A stretch of 64,000 bases of DNA, from contig DATGKW010000217.1 of assembly GCA_035294465.1 (NCBI GenBank), positions 38,250-102,249 on the forward strand, written 5' to 3'. The stretch comes from Paraktedonobacter sp035294465. GTDB lineage: Bacteria; Chloroflexota; Ktedonobacteria; Ktedonobacterales; Ktedonobacteraceae. The translations under genes were made by a program, and so were the position numbers. Below the pieces are notes generated by a model, which had not been told where the DNA came from, did not search any database, and worked only from the letters and a program-made list of their open reading frames with translations. Positions 1 through 9,228 of the stretch are shown piece by piece. Each line of letters begins with the position of its first letter. The first letter of the stretch is position 1.

Positions 1-1
1 A

Positions 2-955
2 TTTTCAACCGACGATGACGATGGCTGGAAAAAGCCGCTGGCGGAGGCAACATTTCCTAGCGCGCGCTATTCCAGTCTGGAAGCCCTGGTGGAGGATTTT
101 CAGGGGCAACACCACTTTCCCATTGATCGGGCCTGCTTTGGCGTGGCAGGCCCGGTGGTTAGCGGGCGCGCGACGATTACCAACCTGCCCTGGGTACTGG
201 AGACCAATCATCTGAAAAAAGCGCTGGGCATTCCCTCGGTCAGCCTTTTAAATGATCTCGTTGCCATTGCTCATGGCGTGCCATACCTGGACGCGACCGA
301 TCTGCACACCCTCAATGTTGGCCATCCAGTTCAGGGGGGCGCGATTGCTGTAGTTGCGCCAGGCACGGGCCTGGGCGAGGCGTTTCTCATCTGGGACGGA
401 CACCGCTATCGTCCTCATATGTCCGAAGGCGGGCACGCAGATTTTGCGCCTGCTGACGAGATTCAGCTCGAACTACTGCGCCACCTTCAACTGCGCTATC
501 CTCACGTGAGCTTCGAACGCGTCTGTTCGGGCAAGGGCCTGCCCAATATCTATCATTTTTTGAAAGAAGCGGGCCAGGCCCAGGAGCCGTCCTGGCTGGC
601 GGAGAAGCTGGCAAAGGCCGATGACCGCACACCAATCATTGTGGACAATGCCCTGGATAAAGAACACGCTTGTGAGATTTGCACCATGACCCTGGATCTC
701 TTCGTCTCTATTCTGGGCGCGGAAGCCGGCAACATGGCGTTGAAGGTGCTGGCAACCGGCGGCGTCTACATCGGCGGCGGCATCCCCCCGCGCATTCTAC
801 CGTTTCTCTCAGAGGGCCGCTTTATGCAATCGTTTCTGCGCAAAGGTCGCCTGAGCGGCGTGTTGATACCTATGCCGGTCCATGTCATCCTGAATCCCAA
901 TATCGCCCTGCTTGGCGCGGCCCGTCATGGCTTCGAGGCCGCGAACGCAGATTAA
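2..955 (+). CDS. glk: Glucokinase, 5' truncated by window edge
   Basis: Glucokinase of the E. coli Glk type, which phosphorylates glucose with ATP at the entry of glycolysis. The reading frame is open from base 2, so the start and the N-terminal phosphate-binding loop lie outside the window. Visible family signatures are the ACFGVAGPV segment, the NDLVAIAHG segment carrying the catalytic Asp, the APGTGLGEAF glycine loop, SEGGHADFAP and the GGVYIGGGIPPR block near the C-terminus. About 317 residues are present, close to the full family length of about 320-340. It converges on the next gene across a strong hairpin. The family call is secure from motif order; substrate specificity is inferred. 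Confidence 0.9.
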   Translation, partial: FSTDDDDGWKKPLAEATFPSARYSSLEALVEDFQGQHHFPIDRACFGVAGPVVSGRATITNLPWVLETNHLKKALGIPSVSLLNDLVAIAHGVPYLDATDLHTLNVGHPVQGGAIAVVAPGTGLGEAFLIWDGHRYRPHMSEGGHADFAPADEIQLELLRHLQLRYPHVSFERVCSGKGLPNIYHFLKEAGQAQEPSWLAEKLAKADDRTPIIVDNALDKEHACEICTMTLDLFVSILGAEAGNMALKVLATGGVYIGGGIPPRILPFLSEGRFMQSFLRKGRLSGVLIPMPVHVILNPNIALLGAARHGFEAANAD

Positions 956-1014
956 GCTGCCGTCCTGAAAAGCTTAACACCCAGCTTGACACGGATTACG
1001 CCTACAATACTCAT

Positions 1015-1076
1015 AAGATTTTACGGTAGGGTGTAAAGGATATTTGAATATCTTTTACACCCTACCGTAAAATCTT
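1015..1076. terminator. Long bidirectional hairpin terminator
   Basis: Two 29-nt arms (1015-1043 and 1048-1076) pair with a single mismatch around a four-base TTGA loop. The hairpin sits between convergent glk and the hydrolase gene and its right arm ends in the hydrolase stop codon, so it can stop transcription from both sides. The arms are unusually long for an intrinsic terminator. Confidence 0.8.
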
Positions 1077-1912
1077 TAAATCTGCTCCAGAAATTCAATT
1101 ACTACCTGATTGAACTCTTCTGGCAACTCCATGTTCAGGTGATGCGCTGTGCCTGGAATGATTACCTTCCGCGCGCCCGCTATGCCTTTTGCAAGGGTAT
1201 CAGCGATGATATGGATAGGCCGTCCGTCCTGGCCACCCACGATGACGAGTGTCGGCACATGGATCTCGGAGAGGCGGCCAGCAGCGGGCGGGTCCATTTC
1301 CAGTGGCTCCACGTCCTCATCGTCGCCGCGCTCCAGATTGCGTGTGGTCATAGCGCGCACGCGCTCACGCACCTGCGAGTCAACATGTTCGGGAGCGCGA
1401 TTGGGGCCATCGGTCCACAACTGTAGCGAAAGCTCGACTGCGTGCGCAATGTCGCCGTTCTTGAAGGCTTCATCCGAAGCCCTATCCTTTGCCTTAAATT
1501 CCTCGTCATCAATCTCATCCCAATTGAACCCGCTCAATCCCGCCCCAACGGTAATCAGAGCATCGACCATCTCGGGATATTGCAGGGTGAAATTTATTGA
1601 GAGCGCTCCGCCCATCGACAAGCCCAGAACGTAGGTTTTCTCAACGCCCAGAAAGCGGAGAAGGCCATACAGGTCGCCCTCAAGGGAAAACGGCTCCATG
1701 CCCTTCTTGATCAACCCTGATTGCCCAAAGCCCCGGATGTCGTAGCGAATAACCTTGAAGTGGCGCGCGAATTCCTCGACCTGTTCATCCCACAAATGGT
1801 GATCGACCAGTCCACCGTGGTTGAGCACCAGCGGGTGGCCCGCACCCGCAACTTCATAATAGAGCTTTGTTCCATTTATTTCTGCAAAACCCGTCTGCAT
1901 ATATTCTGACAT
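1076..1912 (-). CDS. Alpha/beta-fold hydrolase
   Basis: Soluble alpha/beta hydrolase of 278 residues, in the range of proline iminopeptidase, lactonase and haloperoxidase-like enzymes. The oxyanion region reads LNHGG near residue 30, the nucleophile elbow is GLSMGG near residue 98 with Ser intact, and the catalytic His lies in GTAHHLN near the C-terminus. The start is set by an AAGGAG ribosome site seven bases upstream. The gene is separated from the upstream cyclase gene by 23 bases and may be co-transcribed with it. The substrate cannot be read from sequence; an esterase or lactonase role is a family-level guess. Confidence 0.85.
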   Translation of the reverse strand: MSEYMQTGFAEINGTKLYYEVAGAGHPLVLNHGGLVDHHLWDEQVEEFARHFKVIRYDIRGFGQSGLIKKGMEPFSLEGDLYGLLRFLGVEKTYVLGLSMGGALSINFTLQYPEMVDALITVGAGLSGFNWDEIDDEEFKAKDRASDEAFKNGDIAHAVELSLQLWTDGPNRAPEHVDSQVRERVRAMTTRNLERGDDEDVEPLEMDPPAAGRLSEIHVPTLVIVGGQDGRPIHIIADTLAKGIAGARKVIIPGTAHHLNMELPEEFNQVVIEFLEQI

Positions 1913-1935
1913 AAGAATTCTCCTTTACATCTCAT

Positions 1936-4900
1936 TTACATCAATGCCCGTACACTATCCACCAGGGTTTCTTGTGTTTTGCGCACGTCGTGGACTGCGT
2001 GTAAGGATTCGAAGAAGCCCAGGGCTTGTTCAAGGAACAATTGTGCAAGTTCCCGGCTGCGCTCGCGGTCGGCTGCTTGCTCGGTAAGGAGCAGGTCAGC
2101 CCAACCCCGGTGAAGCTGACCCAGACAGTAGAGTGTTTCGCCCTGTTCCCAGGGCAGGTCCAGCGCCTTGAAGCCTTGCAGAGCCTGGCGCAAATCCTGT
2201 TCAGCCGCGCCCCACGCTTGCTGAGACAGGAGCATACGCCCGCGTGCTCGTAGGGCGATAGCCAGGGGCTTACGCGCGCCTGACTGTTCGGCCAGGTTGC
2301 GCGCACGTTCGCAGGCTGCTTCTTGCTCAACGATGGGTTCTCCGGCCAGCACGCTCAATTCAGCCAGATAAGCGACCTCAGCAGGGGCGGGAAACGGCTC
2401 GGCGAGGCGCACGATCTCGCGCAGGTCCGCCAGCGCCTGCGACCAGTCCTCGCGGGCCGCGTGCATCGAGGGATTGAGCAGCGGCTGCGAATCAGACTGC
2501 TCGTGGAGGCGTCGATACCGACGCTGGAGCATTTCGCTCTCTTCCAGGTCGCCCGTGCGGTAAGCCAACTCAGCCAGCACTTTCAGGGCCTCTAACTGCC
2601 AGGATTCGTCCTGCTGATAGCGCTCAACGGTTTGCAGGATCGCGATAGCAGCCTCGCTTGCCTCGTCCCAGCGATCCCACTCGCGCCAGGTTGAGAGGCG
2701 TCCCTGCATGCTATAGAGCAGCATCGAGGGACTTTCCATCGTCTGCGCGATGCGCCAGGCGCGGCCAAACCACTCCATGGCCACCGGATAATCGCCGAGG
2801 CACTTATGCGTCCAACCCAGGCCATTGTACAGGTCATATAGCTCTTCGCGCTCGTGAATCATCTCCTGTAAGCTTTGCCGTCGGTGCTGGATTTTGTGGG
2901 CCTCGATGTACTTGCGCTGTTTGTCGTATGCGAAGCCGAGAGCGTCCAGGGCAATCCACAGGGCGCCAGAATCGTTGACCTCCTCGGCGATATGCAGGCC
3001 CTCCAGCGCCCTCTGCAAGCCCTGCTCCGCCAATTCTGCACGCTGATCTGGCTGGACATACTTGATCTGGCGGAAGTGCCACAGAGCCAGATAGGTAGAG
3101 AAAGCCGACTGTTCGCAGCTTGGAGGCTGGCCCTCGACCAGCTTCAACCCTTCGTCGATATAGCCGCGCACCTTCTGCATATCCAGTCGGGTGGTGAACC
3201 AGCCCAGCCAGCGCGTAGCCAGTTCCGCGATCCGCATGTAGAGGTGGAGCAAGTCCTTGTGCTCCACCTCTGGCCGACCTTTTGTTAGTTGAAGTGCGTG
3301 GAGATACTCGCTCCAGGCTTCGTCGGCCTCTGCGCGCTGGATATAGGCATCGCCGAGCTTCTGATGCATGCGGGCCACAGTTAGCACATTGGTCTCTTCT
3401 TCTTGTAGAAGCTCCAACGCCTCGGTATACGCCTGAATAGCGCGGATCGTGTAGTAGCTGTGATAGGCGCGATCACCGGCGAGAGTGAGATAAAAGATGG
3501 TGCGCTCGACCAGGCCCGTGCGCGTCAGTTGCCCTGAGCCATCCTCCTCACCGCCGGCCTCGCTCTCTTCGAGCTGAATATGCAGCGTGGCTGGCCGGTT
3601 GGCCAGGGCCTGCCGATAATGATAGGCCAGTAGTTCGGCAAACTCTTCCAGGCGGTCGGATACCTGCCGTTCGAGCCAGCGGGCCAGCCGTGCGTGTTTC
3701 TGCGAACGGCGCAGGCGAGGAATGTTGTTATAGACCACGTCGTGGATCAGGATATGCTTAAAGCTGTAGCTCTCTTCTTCGGCAATCGGTCCGCGATTCT
3801 GTTGCTCACTTATCTCGATGAAATCGCGCATCATAAGCTTATCCAGGATTTGCAGCACAAGTTCGCGATCCAGGCCCTCGGCCAGTTCCAGGATGGCCGA
3901 AATCCAGAAGGTGCGCCCAACAATCGAGGCGTTTTGCAGAACCAGCTTCTCGACGGGGCTGAGCAGATCCACGCGGGCCGCCAGCACCCCCTGAATGGTA
4001 TCAGGCAGTGGCAGGGACAGGACATAGTGCTGATCGATGAGCGTATCCTCAGGAGGCGTGGCTGGGCTGGCCAGACCGCTCAGCGCGTTCTCGTTCTGCG
4101 AACTGATGCGCCAGGTCTCGCCTTCCTTGACCAGTACACCCTGGTCGATCAACATGCGCACGATCTCCTCGACAAAGAACGGATTGCCCTCAGCCCGCCG
4201 CAGGATGGTATGCAGCAACGCGCCGGGCAGTTCGTGAGTCGAGAGTAGCTCAGAGACGAGCTCGGTTGTCTCATCGCCGGTCAGAGCGTCCAGGATGAGC
4301 GTAGTGAAGTTGGGCTGACCGGACCCCCAGTCGCGCCTGCGCTCCAGAAAATCGGGGCGGGCTATACAGATGAAGAGGACCGGGAAAGCAGTAATGCGCT
4401 CGGTCAGATACTCCAGCAAATCGAGTAGAGCTTCGTCAGCCCACTGCAAATCATCGATCACCAGGATCAGCGGCTGAATCTGAGCTATAGCTTCGAGCAA
4501 GACGCGACAGGCCCGCTGCATGGCCGCCTGGGGACCTCCCTTGCTGGCGTCTTTATTATACGCGCTACGCTGGATCTCGCGTCGTCCACCCCGGCCAGCT
4601 TCATCACGCGGGGCAACTCCGACGCTCTGCAGCAGCACGCCGGCAACCCGACCCACATCCTCGCCGCGTCTCGCCCGGCGCAGGGTATCGCGCACAAAAT
4701 CGACGAAGCGCTGCTCTAACGCCTCCTGGCTTTCACCCTCGCGCACCCCGATCAACGAGCGCAGAATTTCGACCAGAGGCCAGTAGGTGATGCCCTCGCC
4801 ATAGGGCGGGCAGTGTCCTTGCAGCACACGCGGCTCAACCTCTGTCTCCTCGCAGGTGGTGCAGCGGGCCGCCGCCTGCTCGCGCTCGATAAACTCGCGC

Positions 4901-5943
4901 ACCAGGCGGGATTTGCCGATGCCAGGGGCGCCGAGCAAGGTAATCAGATGCGAGTGATGGGCATCGCGCACGCGAGCGTAGGTTGCGTGCATCAGGGTTA
5001 GTTCCAGCGAGCGGCCTACCATCGGCACCTGAAGTCCATCAATGCCGCGCGGGTGCTGAATGATCGCCTGATCAGGCGAGCGCAGGCCCTGAACCACCCA
5101 GGCGTGCAAGGGGGTTTCCTTCCCTTTCACCTGCAAAGGAGCCAGTGGATGAAACTCGAAGACCTCACGCGTGGCCTGATAGGTGCGCTCGCCCACCAGA
5201 ATCGTATCGGGCATAGCCACCTGTTGCAGGCGCGCGGCCACATTAACGGCATCGCCGGTAATCAAAAAGTCCTGACGGGCGAAGCCACTGCCTGGCGTGG
5301 CCACCTCGCCGGTATTGATGCCAATGCGCATTTGCAGGCTCACGGCGGCGGGATCGCGCGCCAGACGCAGCTGGTTGAAACTACTAAGCGCGGCCTGCAT
5401 ATCCAGCGCAGCTCGAATAGCGCGGTCAGGATCATCCTCGTGCGCGATGGGTGCGCCGAAAACGGCCATTACCGCGTCTCCGATGTACTTCTCGACCGTG
5501 CCTCCATGCCGTCTGATCTGCTCGGCCATCAGATTAAAATACCCGGCCAGCATTGCACGCATATCCTCGGGATCAAGCCGGTCAGCCAGGGGCGTCGAGC
5601 CGGTGATATCCGCAAACATAATCGTGACCACGCGGCGCTCCTCCGGCGCGCTCAACTGGCTCGCGGCCGGATCCGCCCCACCGACAGAGGAATCGGCAGC
5701 AAAAGCCGCCGGCACACGATCCCGCGGTGCTAGAGGTTCCTGAACCTTCACAGGCGCGGCCAATGGAACCGTCGTGCGGCTGTTGGGAGTGCCCGTCACA
5801 AGAGAGATACCGCACTCAATGCAAAACTTTGCCTGGGGAAAGTTGGCCGTGCGACAATCTGGACAAACCAGAAAACGCAGGCCGCATTCCATACAAAATT
5901 TGGCTGAGGACGGGTTGATTGTCTGGCAGTTTGGGCAGCGCAT
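1936..5943 (-). CDS. Zinc-ribbon class III cyclase / AAA ATPase / TPR protein
   Basis: Multidomain signalling protein of 1335 residues. Residues 3-45 hold two CxxC...CxxC zinc ribbons. Residues 100-285 form a class III nucleotidyl cyclase domain with both metal-binding aspartates (FADIT, Asp112; GDAVMA, Asp156). A Walker A loop, GAPGIGKS, lies near residue 340 with a Walker B IDDLQWAD downstream, giving a MalT/AfsR-like ATPase. The C-terminal half is a long helical TPR-type array. The architecture is common in Chloroflexota and Actinobacteria as a predicted cytosolic sensor that makes cAMP or uses the cyclase domain for regulation. Cyclase activity is inferred from the conserved aspartates. 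The ribosome site is weak (ACAGGAT). Its signal and targets are unknown. Confidence 0.85.
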   Translation of the reverse strand: MRCPNCQTINPSSAKFCMECGLRFLVCPDCRTANFPQAKFCIECGISLVTGTPNSRTTVPLAAPVKVQEPLAPRDRVPAAFAADSSVGGADPAASQLSAPEERRVVTIMFADITGSTPLADRLDPEDMRAMLAGYFNLMAEQIRRHGGTVEKYIGDAVMAVFGAPIAHEDDPDRAIRAALDMQAALSSFNQLRLARDPAAVSLQMRIGINTGEVATPGSGFARQDFLITGDAVNVAARLQQVAMPDTILVGERTYQATREVFEFHPLAPLQVKGKETPLHAWVVQGLRSPDQAIIQHPRGIDGLQVPMVGRSLELTLMHATYARVRDAHHSHLITLLGAPGIGKSRLVREFIEREQAAARCTTCEETEVEPRVLQGHCPPYGEGITYWPLVEILRSLIGVREGESQEALEQRFVDFVRDTLRRARRGEDVGRVAGVLLQSVGVAPRDEAGRGGRREIQRSAYNKDASKGGPQAAMQRACRVLLEAIAQIQPLILVIDDLQWADEALLDLLEYLTERITAFPVLFICIARPDFLERRRDWGSGQPNFTTLILDALTGDETTELVSELLSTHELPGALLHTILRRAEGNPFFVEEIVRMLIDQGVLVKEGETWRISSQNENALSGLASPATPPEDTLIDQHYVLSLPLPDTIQGVLAARVDLLSPVEKLVLQNASIVGRTFWISAILELAEGLDRELVLQILDKLMMRDFIEISEQQNRGPIAEEESYSFKHILIHDVVYNNIPRLRRSQKHARLARWLERQVSDRLEEFAELLAYHYRQALANRPATLHIQLEESEAGGEEDGSGQLTRTGLVERTIFYLTLAGDRAYHSYYTIRAIQAYTEALELLQEEETNVLTVARMHQKLGDAYIQRAEADEAWSEYLHALQLTKGRPEVEHKDLLHLYMRIAELATRWLGWFTTRLDMQKVRGYIDEGLKLVEGQPPSCEQSAFSTYLALWHFRQIKYVQPDQRAELAEQGLQRALEGLHIAEEVNDSGALWIALDALGFAYDKQRKYIEAHKIQHRRQSLQEMIHEREELYDLYNGLGWTHKCLGDYPVAMEWFGRAWRIAQTMESPSMLLYSMQGRLSTWREWDRWDEASEAAIAILQTVERYQQDESWQLEALKVLAELAYRTGDLEESEMLQRRYRRLHEQSDSQPLLNPSMHAAREDWSQALADLREIVRLAEPFPAPAEVAYLAELSVLAGEPIVEQEAACERARNLAEQSGARKPLAIALRARGRMLLSQQAWGAAEQDLRQALQGFKALDLPWEQGETLYCLGQLHRGWADLLLTEQAADRERSRELAQLFLEQALGFFESLHAVHDVRKTQETLVDSVRALM

Positions 5944-6285
5944 ATGTATCCTGTAAGCCCCTAACGCACTACTTACTCGTTCCGTTCGATCAATTCATGC
6001 CGATCTATTGTACAACAGAAGGCAAGTGTGGGCTAGCATACCAGGACGGAAAGGCGCGGGCAGGAGCCGAGGACAGGCGCACACCTTCATAAAAAACGAA
6101 TGGTCTAGATATCTTGACATATACACCAGAATTACCTATGCTTAAAAAGAGAAGATGTTTGTAGACATCTGAGCGGCACAGTGTCTATGTGCTGGCTATT
6201 GACGTTGTATATTGTTTTATTTGTATGGATCAGCCTGCGTCTTGATCTGGCGCGGGCCGAGCACATTGTAGCAAGGAGAGCTACC
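5944..6285. other. Divergent intergenic region
   Basis: This 342-base gap separates the cyclase gene (leftward) from the chitinase gene (rightward). The right half holds a near-consensus promoter and a roughly 137-base leader with a small AGATGT/ACATCT stem (6153-6170). For the leftward gene I see only a TACAAT -10-like hexamer (about 6010) with no convincing -35. Confidence 0.5.
6114..6142 (+). promoter_or_regulatory. Sigma-70-type promoter of the chitinase gene
   Basis: TTGACA (6114-6119) and TATGCT (6137-6142) are separated by exactly 17 bases. It points at the chitinase gene with a leader of about 137 bases. Confidence 0.8.
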
Positions 6286-7821
6286 ATGTCACATACGTAT
6301 CGTCGCCTTCTGTTCATCTCGCTTTCAGCCTTCCTGATTGTCCTGAGCGCCGGAGCGTTTCTCTTCTTCAACCTGACTTCAGCGGCTCATGCCGCCAGCA
6401 ATCTCGTAACCAATGGAGGCTTTGAGACGGGAAATCTCTCTGGCTGGACCTGCGATGCTGGCGATACAGTTGTCACCAGCCCGGTTCACAGCGGCTCCTA
6501 TGCCCTACAAATGACCCCCAGTGATTCAACCACTGGCCAGTGTACGCAAGACATCAGCGTTCAGGCCAGCACCGCCTACACGCTGAGCGCTTACGTCGAC
6601 GGCCCTTACGCATTCCTGGGCATCAATGGCGGGGCCTCTAACTGGACCAGCAGCAGCAGCTATACTCAGCTTACAGTGAACTTCACCACCAGTTCTTCTC
6701 AGACGAGCATTACTATCTACGTGCATGGCTGGTATGCCCAGGGCAATGTCTATGTCGATGACGTGGCGTTGACCGGCCCGGCCGGATCGAGTACGCCCAC
6801 TCCCACTCCGACCAACACGCCTACCCCTACGCCGACGCAAACATCGACACCAACACCGACCCCTACCCAGACCAGCACACCGACTCCCACGCCAACACCG
6901 TGTACCTCATGCGGTGGTGGTAGCCTGCCCGAACATGTGATCACCGGCTACTGGCAGGATTTCACAAACGGCGCGACTCCTCTGCGTTTGAGCGCTGTCA
7001 ACTCCAACTACACCCTGATTGCGGTAGCCTTCGCCAATGCCGATCCGAATAATCCCGGCGGCGTAACGTTCAGCATCGATTCGGGCCTCTCTTCCGCACT
7101 GGGCGGCTACACAACCTCCCAGTTTATCAGCGACATCAACACCCTTCATTCAGAGGGGAAGAAGGTCATCATCTCGGTGGGTGGAGCGAACGGCACGATT
7201 AGCGTTAACGATGCGGCGAGCGCGTCAAATTTCGCCAATAGTGTCTACGGTCTGATGAAGACATACGGGTTTGATGGCGTTGATATCGATCTGGAGAATG
7301 GCATCAACGTCACCTACATGACCAGCGCGCTTCAGCAATTGTCCTCTCTGGCCGGGTCAAATCTGATCATCACGATGGCACCGCAGACGATTGATATGCA
7401 GTCAACCGGCAGCGACTACTTCCAGCTGGCTTTGAACATCAAGAATATCCTGACCATTGCCAACATGCAGTACTACAATTCCGGCTCGATGAATGGCTGC
7501 GATGGCAATGTATACTCCGAAGGAACCGAGGATTTCCTGGTTGCACTGGCATGTATCCAGCTAGAAGGCGGACTCAGCCCCAGCCAGGTTGGTCTTGGCC
7601 TGCCCGCCTCGACTTCGGCTGCGGGCGGCGGCTATGTCTCGCCATCAGTAGTCAATGCCGCGCTCGATTGCCTGGAGACAGGCAATAACTGCGGATCGTT
7701 TAAGCCGCCCAGGACCTGGCCAGGCATTCGCGGTGCGATGGACTGGTCAATCAACTGGGACGCCTCCAACGGCTACAACTTTGCGGACACCATCGGGTCT
7801 TACCTGAATACCCTGCCCTGA
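6286..7821 (+). CDS. Secreted chitinase, CBM + GH18
   Basis: Extracellular chitinase of 511 residues. Residues 1-37 are a Sec signal peptide ending in AHAA. Residues 38-170 match a carbohydrate-binding jelly roll (NLVTNGGFETG...GW opening). A Thr/Pro-rich linker covers about 175-210. The rest is a GH18 barrel whose catalytic motif DGVDIDLE is intact, with Glu337 as proton donor. It hydrolyses beta-1,4-GlcNAc polymers by the substrate-assisted mechanism known for GH18. The start at 6286 is chosen over an upstream in-frame ATG (6181) because GCAAGGAG lies just before it and the signal peptide then begins properly. It is a single-gene unit with its own promoter and terminator. Confidence 0.92.
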   Translation: MSHTYRRLLFISLSAFLIVLSAGAFLFFNLTSAAHAASNLVTNGGFETGNLSGWTCDAGDTVVTSPVHSGSYALQMTPSDSTTGQCTQDISVQASTAYTLSAYVDGPYAFLGINGGASNWTSSSSYTQLTVNFTTSSSQTSITIYVHGWYAQGNVYVDDVALTGPAGSSTPTPTPTNTPTPTPTQTSTPTPTPTQTSTPTPTPTPCTSCGGGSLPEHVITGYWQDFTNGATPLRLSAVNSNYTLIAVAFANADPNNPGGVTFSIDSGLSSALGGYTTSQFISDINTLHSEGKKVIISVGGANGTISVNDAASASNFANSVYGLMKTYGFDGVDIDLENGINVTYMTSALQQLSSLAGSNLIITMAPQTIDMQSTGSDYFQLALNIKNILTIANMQYYNSGSMNGCDGNVYSEGTEDFLVALACIQLEGGLSPSQVGLGLPASTSAAGGGYVSPSVVNAALDCLETGNNCGSFKPPRTWPGIRGAMDWSINWDASNGYNFADTIGSYLNTLP

Positions 7822-7831
7822 GAGTTCCTCC

Positions 7832-7863
7832 TTTCCCCAAGCAGAGCTATCTGCTTGGGGAAA
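7832..7863 (+). terminator. Rho-independent terminator after chitinase
   Basis: Perfect 14-bp stem (7832-7845 with 7850-7863) and a four-base loop, starting ten bases after the chitinase stop. The T-rich tail is short. Confidence 0.75.
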
Positions 7864-8018
7864 CCTCGCTTGTTCTGTCTGAAAAACAGAGAAAGCCACT
7901 TCAATTGAGCCGATCTGGAAGCCGTGAATACTAACTGAGCATGCTCCACTCCATCCCGTAGTTTCTCTCTGGAGAAATGAACTATACTCCGACCCCAACC
8001 CAGGGGATCACACCGAGA

Positions 8019-8050
8019 GGGCCTCGCGCGGGCTGTGCGAGGCCCCCTTT
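8019..8050. terminator. Hairpin between convergent genes
   Basis: Stem GGGCCTCGC (8019-8027) pairs with GCGAGGCCC (8037-8045), followed on the plus strand by CCTTTT. It lies at the stop of the leftward isomerase gene, so it may back up the chitinase terminator or end the isomerase transcript. Confidence 0.5.
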
Positions 8051-8874
8051 TACACCTGTTGCCAGAGATTACGTAGATAGGGCGCTGCCTGCGGGAGAAT
8101 CACCTCCGGCTCCGCTATCTCAGGATGCCATTTTTTCTCCCATTCAAGGGAAAGGTAACCATCGTAGCCAGCGTGTTTGAGCACAGAGCAGATCTCGCGC
8201 AGGGGTACATCACCTTCACTCAGCAGGCAATAGGTCCAGGAGTGAGGGTCAGGATTATCTTCATTCAAACGGCTATCCTTGAGATGGACATAAGCGATGG
8301 TATCGCCCAATGTGGCCAGTGTTTGGCCAGGAGCTTCGCCGGAGCGATAGGTGTGGTGAGCATCCCAGAGCACTTTAACCGACGGGAGGGCTACAGCCCG
8401 CATAAGGGCCTGCACATCCTCACTCCTGGTCCAGGCATCGTGTGTCTCAAGCGCGACAGTGACGCCACACACGCTTCCATAGATACCGAGTGTGTACAGT
8501 ACCTCTGCTGCTGATCCGAGCATGGCCGCGCGCGTGGTATTGGCAGGCAGCTCTCCTCCAAAGACACGTACAAAAGGTGCTCCCAGCTCGGCTGCCAGGT
8601 CGATCATGCGCATGCCTTCTTTGATAACCGTCGCGCATGCTTCTGGTGATCCCTGCACGATCCGGCACGAGGTATCCAGGCAAGCAATCTCGATCTCACG
8701 GGTCGCCGGGGCCTTGCGCAAGCGGTAGCGTGTCTCTGCTGGCACATCAGGCTCGATGGTCTGGCCATCTGCCAGGCGCCACTCGATTGCTTCATAGCCA
8801 TAGCGCACTGCTGCAGCTACGGCCTCTTCGATGGTCCATCCGGGGCAGGCAAGAGAAGAGTAGGCAAGTTTCAT
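8050..8874 (-). CDS. Sugar phosphate isomerase/epimerase (xylose-isomerase-like TIM barrel)
   Basis: TIM-barrel protein of 274 residues in the AP endonuclease 2 / sugar phosphate isomerase-epimerase family. It opens with KLAYSSLACPGW and has the GYEAIEWR strand and the metal-site segments VALETHD, LWDAHH, YVHLKDS and LSLEWEKKW expected of this fold, with the Glu/Asp/His ligands in place. It probably interconverts a keto sugar or cyclitol. An ATG at 8880 abuts the AAAGGAG ribosome site; the one at 8874 has normal spacing and is preferred. It stands alone, facing the chitinase gene. Substrate unknown. Confidence 0.85.
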   Translation of the reverse strand: MKLAYSSLACPGWTIEEAVAAAVRYGYEAIEWRLADGQTIEPDVPAETRYRLRKAPATREIEIACLDTSCRIVQGSPEACATVIKEGMRMIDLAAELGAPFVRVFGGELPANTTRAAMLGSAAEVLYTLGIYGSVCGVTVALETHDAWTRSEDVQALMRAVALPSVKVLWDAHHTYRSGEAPGQTLATLGDTIAYVHLKDSRLNEDNPDPHSWTYCLLSEGDVPLREICSVLKHAGYDGYLSLEWEKKWHPEIAEPEVILPQAAPYLRNLWQQV

Positions 8875-8952
8875 AAACATCTCCTTTGTTTAAAGAGGAA
8901 TGAGCGTATCTGGCAAGTTCTCTGCCGCGACCTGTAATTAGCTGATGGTAGA

Positions 8953-9013
8953 TTGGCTAAAGGTTCAGACAAAGGGATCCCAGTCCAGGACTTGCGCCCG
9001 AACCTTTAGCCAA
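8953..9013. repeat. 14-bp perfect inverted repeat
   Basis: TTGGCTAAAGGTTC (8953-8966) is repeated as its exact complement GAACCTTTAGCCAA (9000-9013) around a 33-base spacer. It directly abuts the cobA fragment. It could be a small palindromic element or the remains of an insertion end. Confidence 0.65.
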
Positions 9014-9015
9014 CA

Positions 9016-9078
9016 CCGGAGAGCGCAGGTCGGCGGCTGCCGCCTGCCCAGCGATCCCGGCCAGCGTGCCAGTGATCA
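9016..9078 (-). pseudogene. cobA 3'-end fragment (direct repeat of 56125-56187)
   Basis: These 63 bases match 56125-56187 inside cobA at 58 positions, in the same orientation. The longest identical runs are 20 and 17 bases. Read on the minus strand they encode ITGTLAGIAGQAAAADLRSP, the conserved C-terminal part of uroporphyrinogen-III methyltransferase, followed by unrelated sequence. Homology at the DNA level stops at both ends. This is either the left end-repeat of an integrated island or a leftover of a second cobA copy. Confidence 0.8.
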
Positions 9079-9206
9079 TGTGGAGATTGAGAATCGCGTC
9101 CGGCCACATAGGTCAGGTTGCCCGATACGCGTACCTACACAAAGGGCAGGCGAACCACTGGCGGTAACGCGACCGGTTCAGGCAGGACCAGACCCGGAGC
9201 GTTCAT
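9079..9206 (-). pseudogene. Possible RidA-family relic
   Basis: The minus strand reads MNAPGLVLPEPVALPPVV, then an in-frame stop, then VRVSGNLTYVAGRDS. This resembles the N-terminal part of RidA (YjgF) deaminases, which carry a PGLP...VRVGNLxYVAGQ pattern. It is interrupted and runs into the cobA fragment out of frame, so it is debris. The family assignment is by eye. Confidence 0.3.
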
Positions 9207-9228
9207 TTTTTCTTCAATTTGTATAGCC

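Larger units (their letters stand above)
8875..9228. other. Border zone of relics, no intact gene
   Basis: This stretch upstream of the isomerase gene holds no intact ORF with a ribosome site. It contains a 14-bp inverted repeat, a 63-bp fragment of the cobA 3' end and a RidA-like relic, listed separately. It marks the left edge of the polyketide region. Confidence 0.6.

Noticed and set aside
3694..5733. Long plus-strand ORFs opposite the cyclase/ATPase gene
   Set aside because: Shadow frames of the 1335-residue gene without ribosome sites or motifs.
6796..6899. Tandem-looking ACNCCNAC repeat DNA
   Set aside because: It encodes the Thr/Pro linker of the chitinase and is not an independent repeat.
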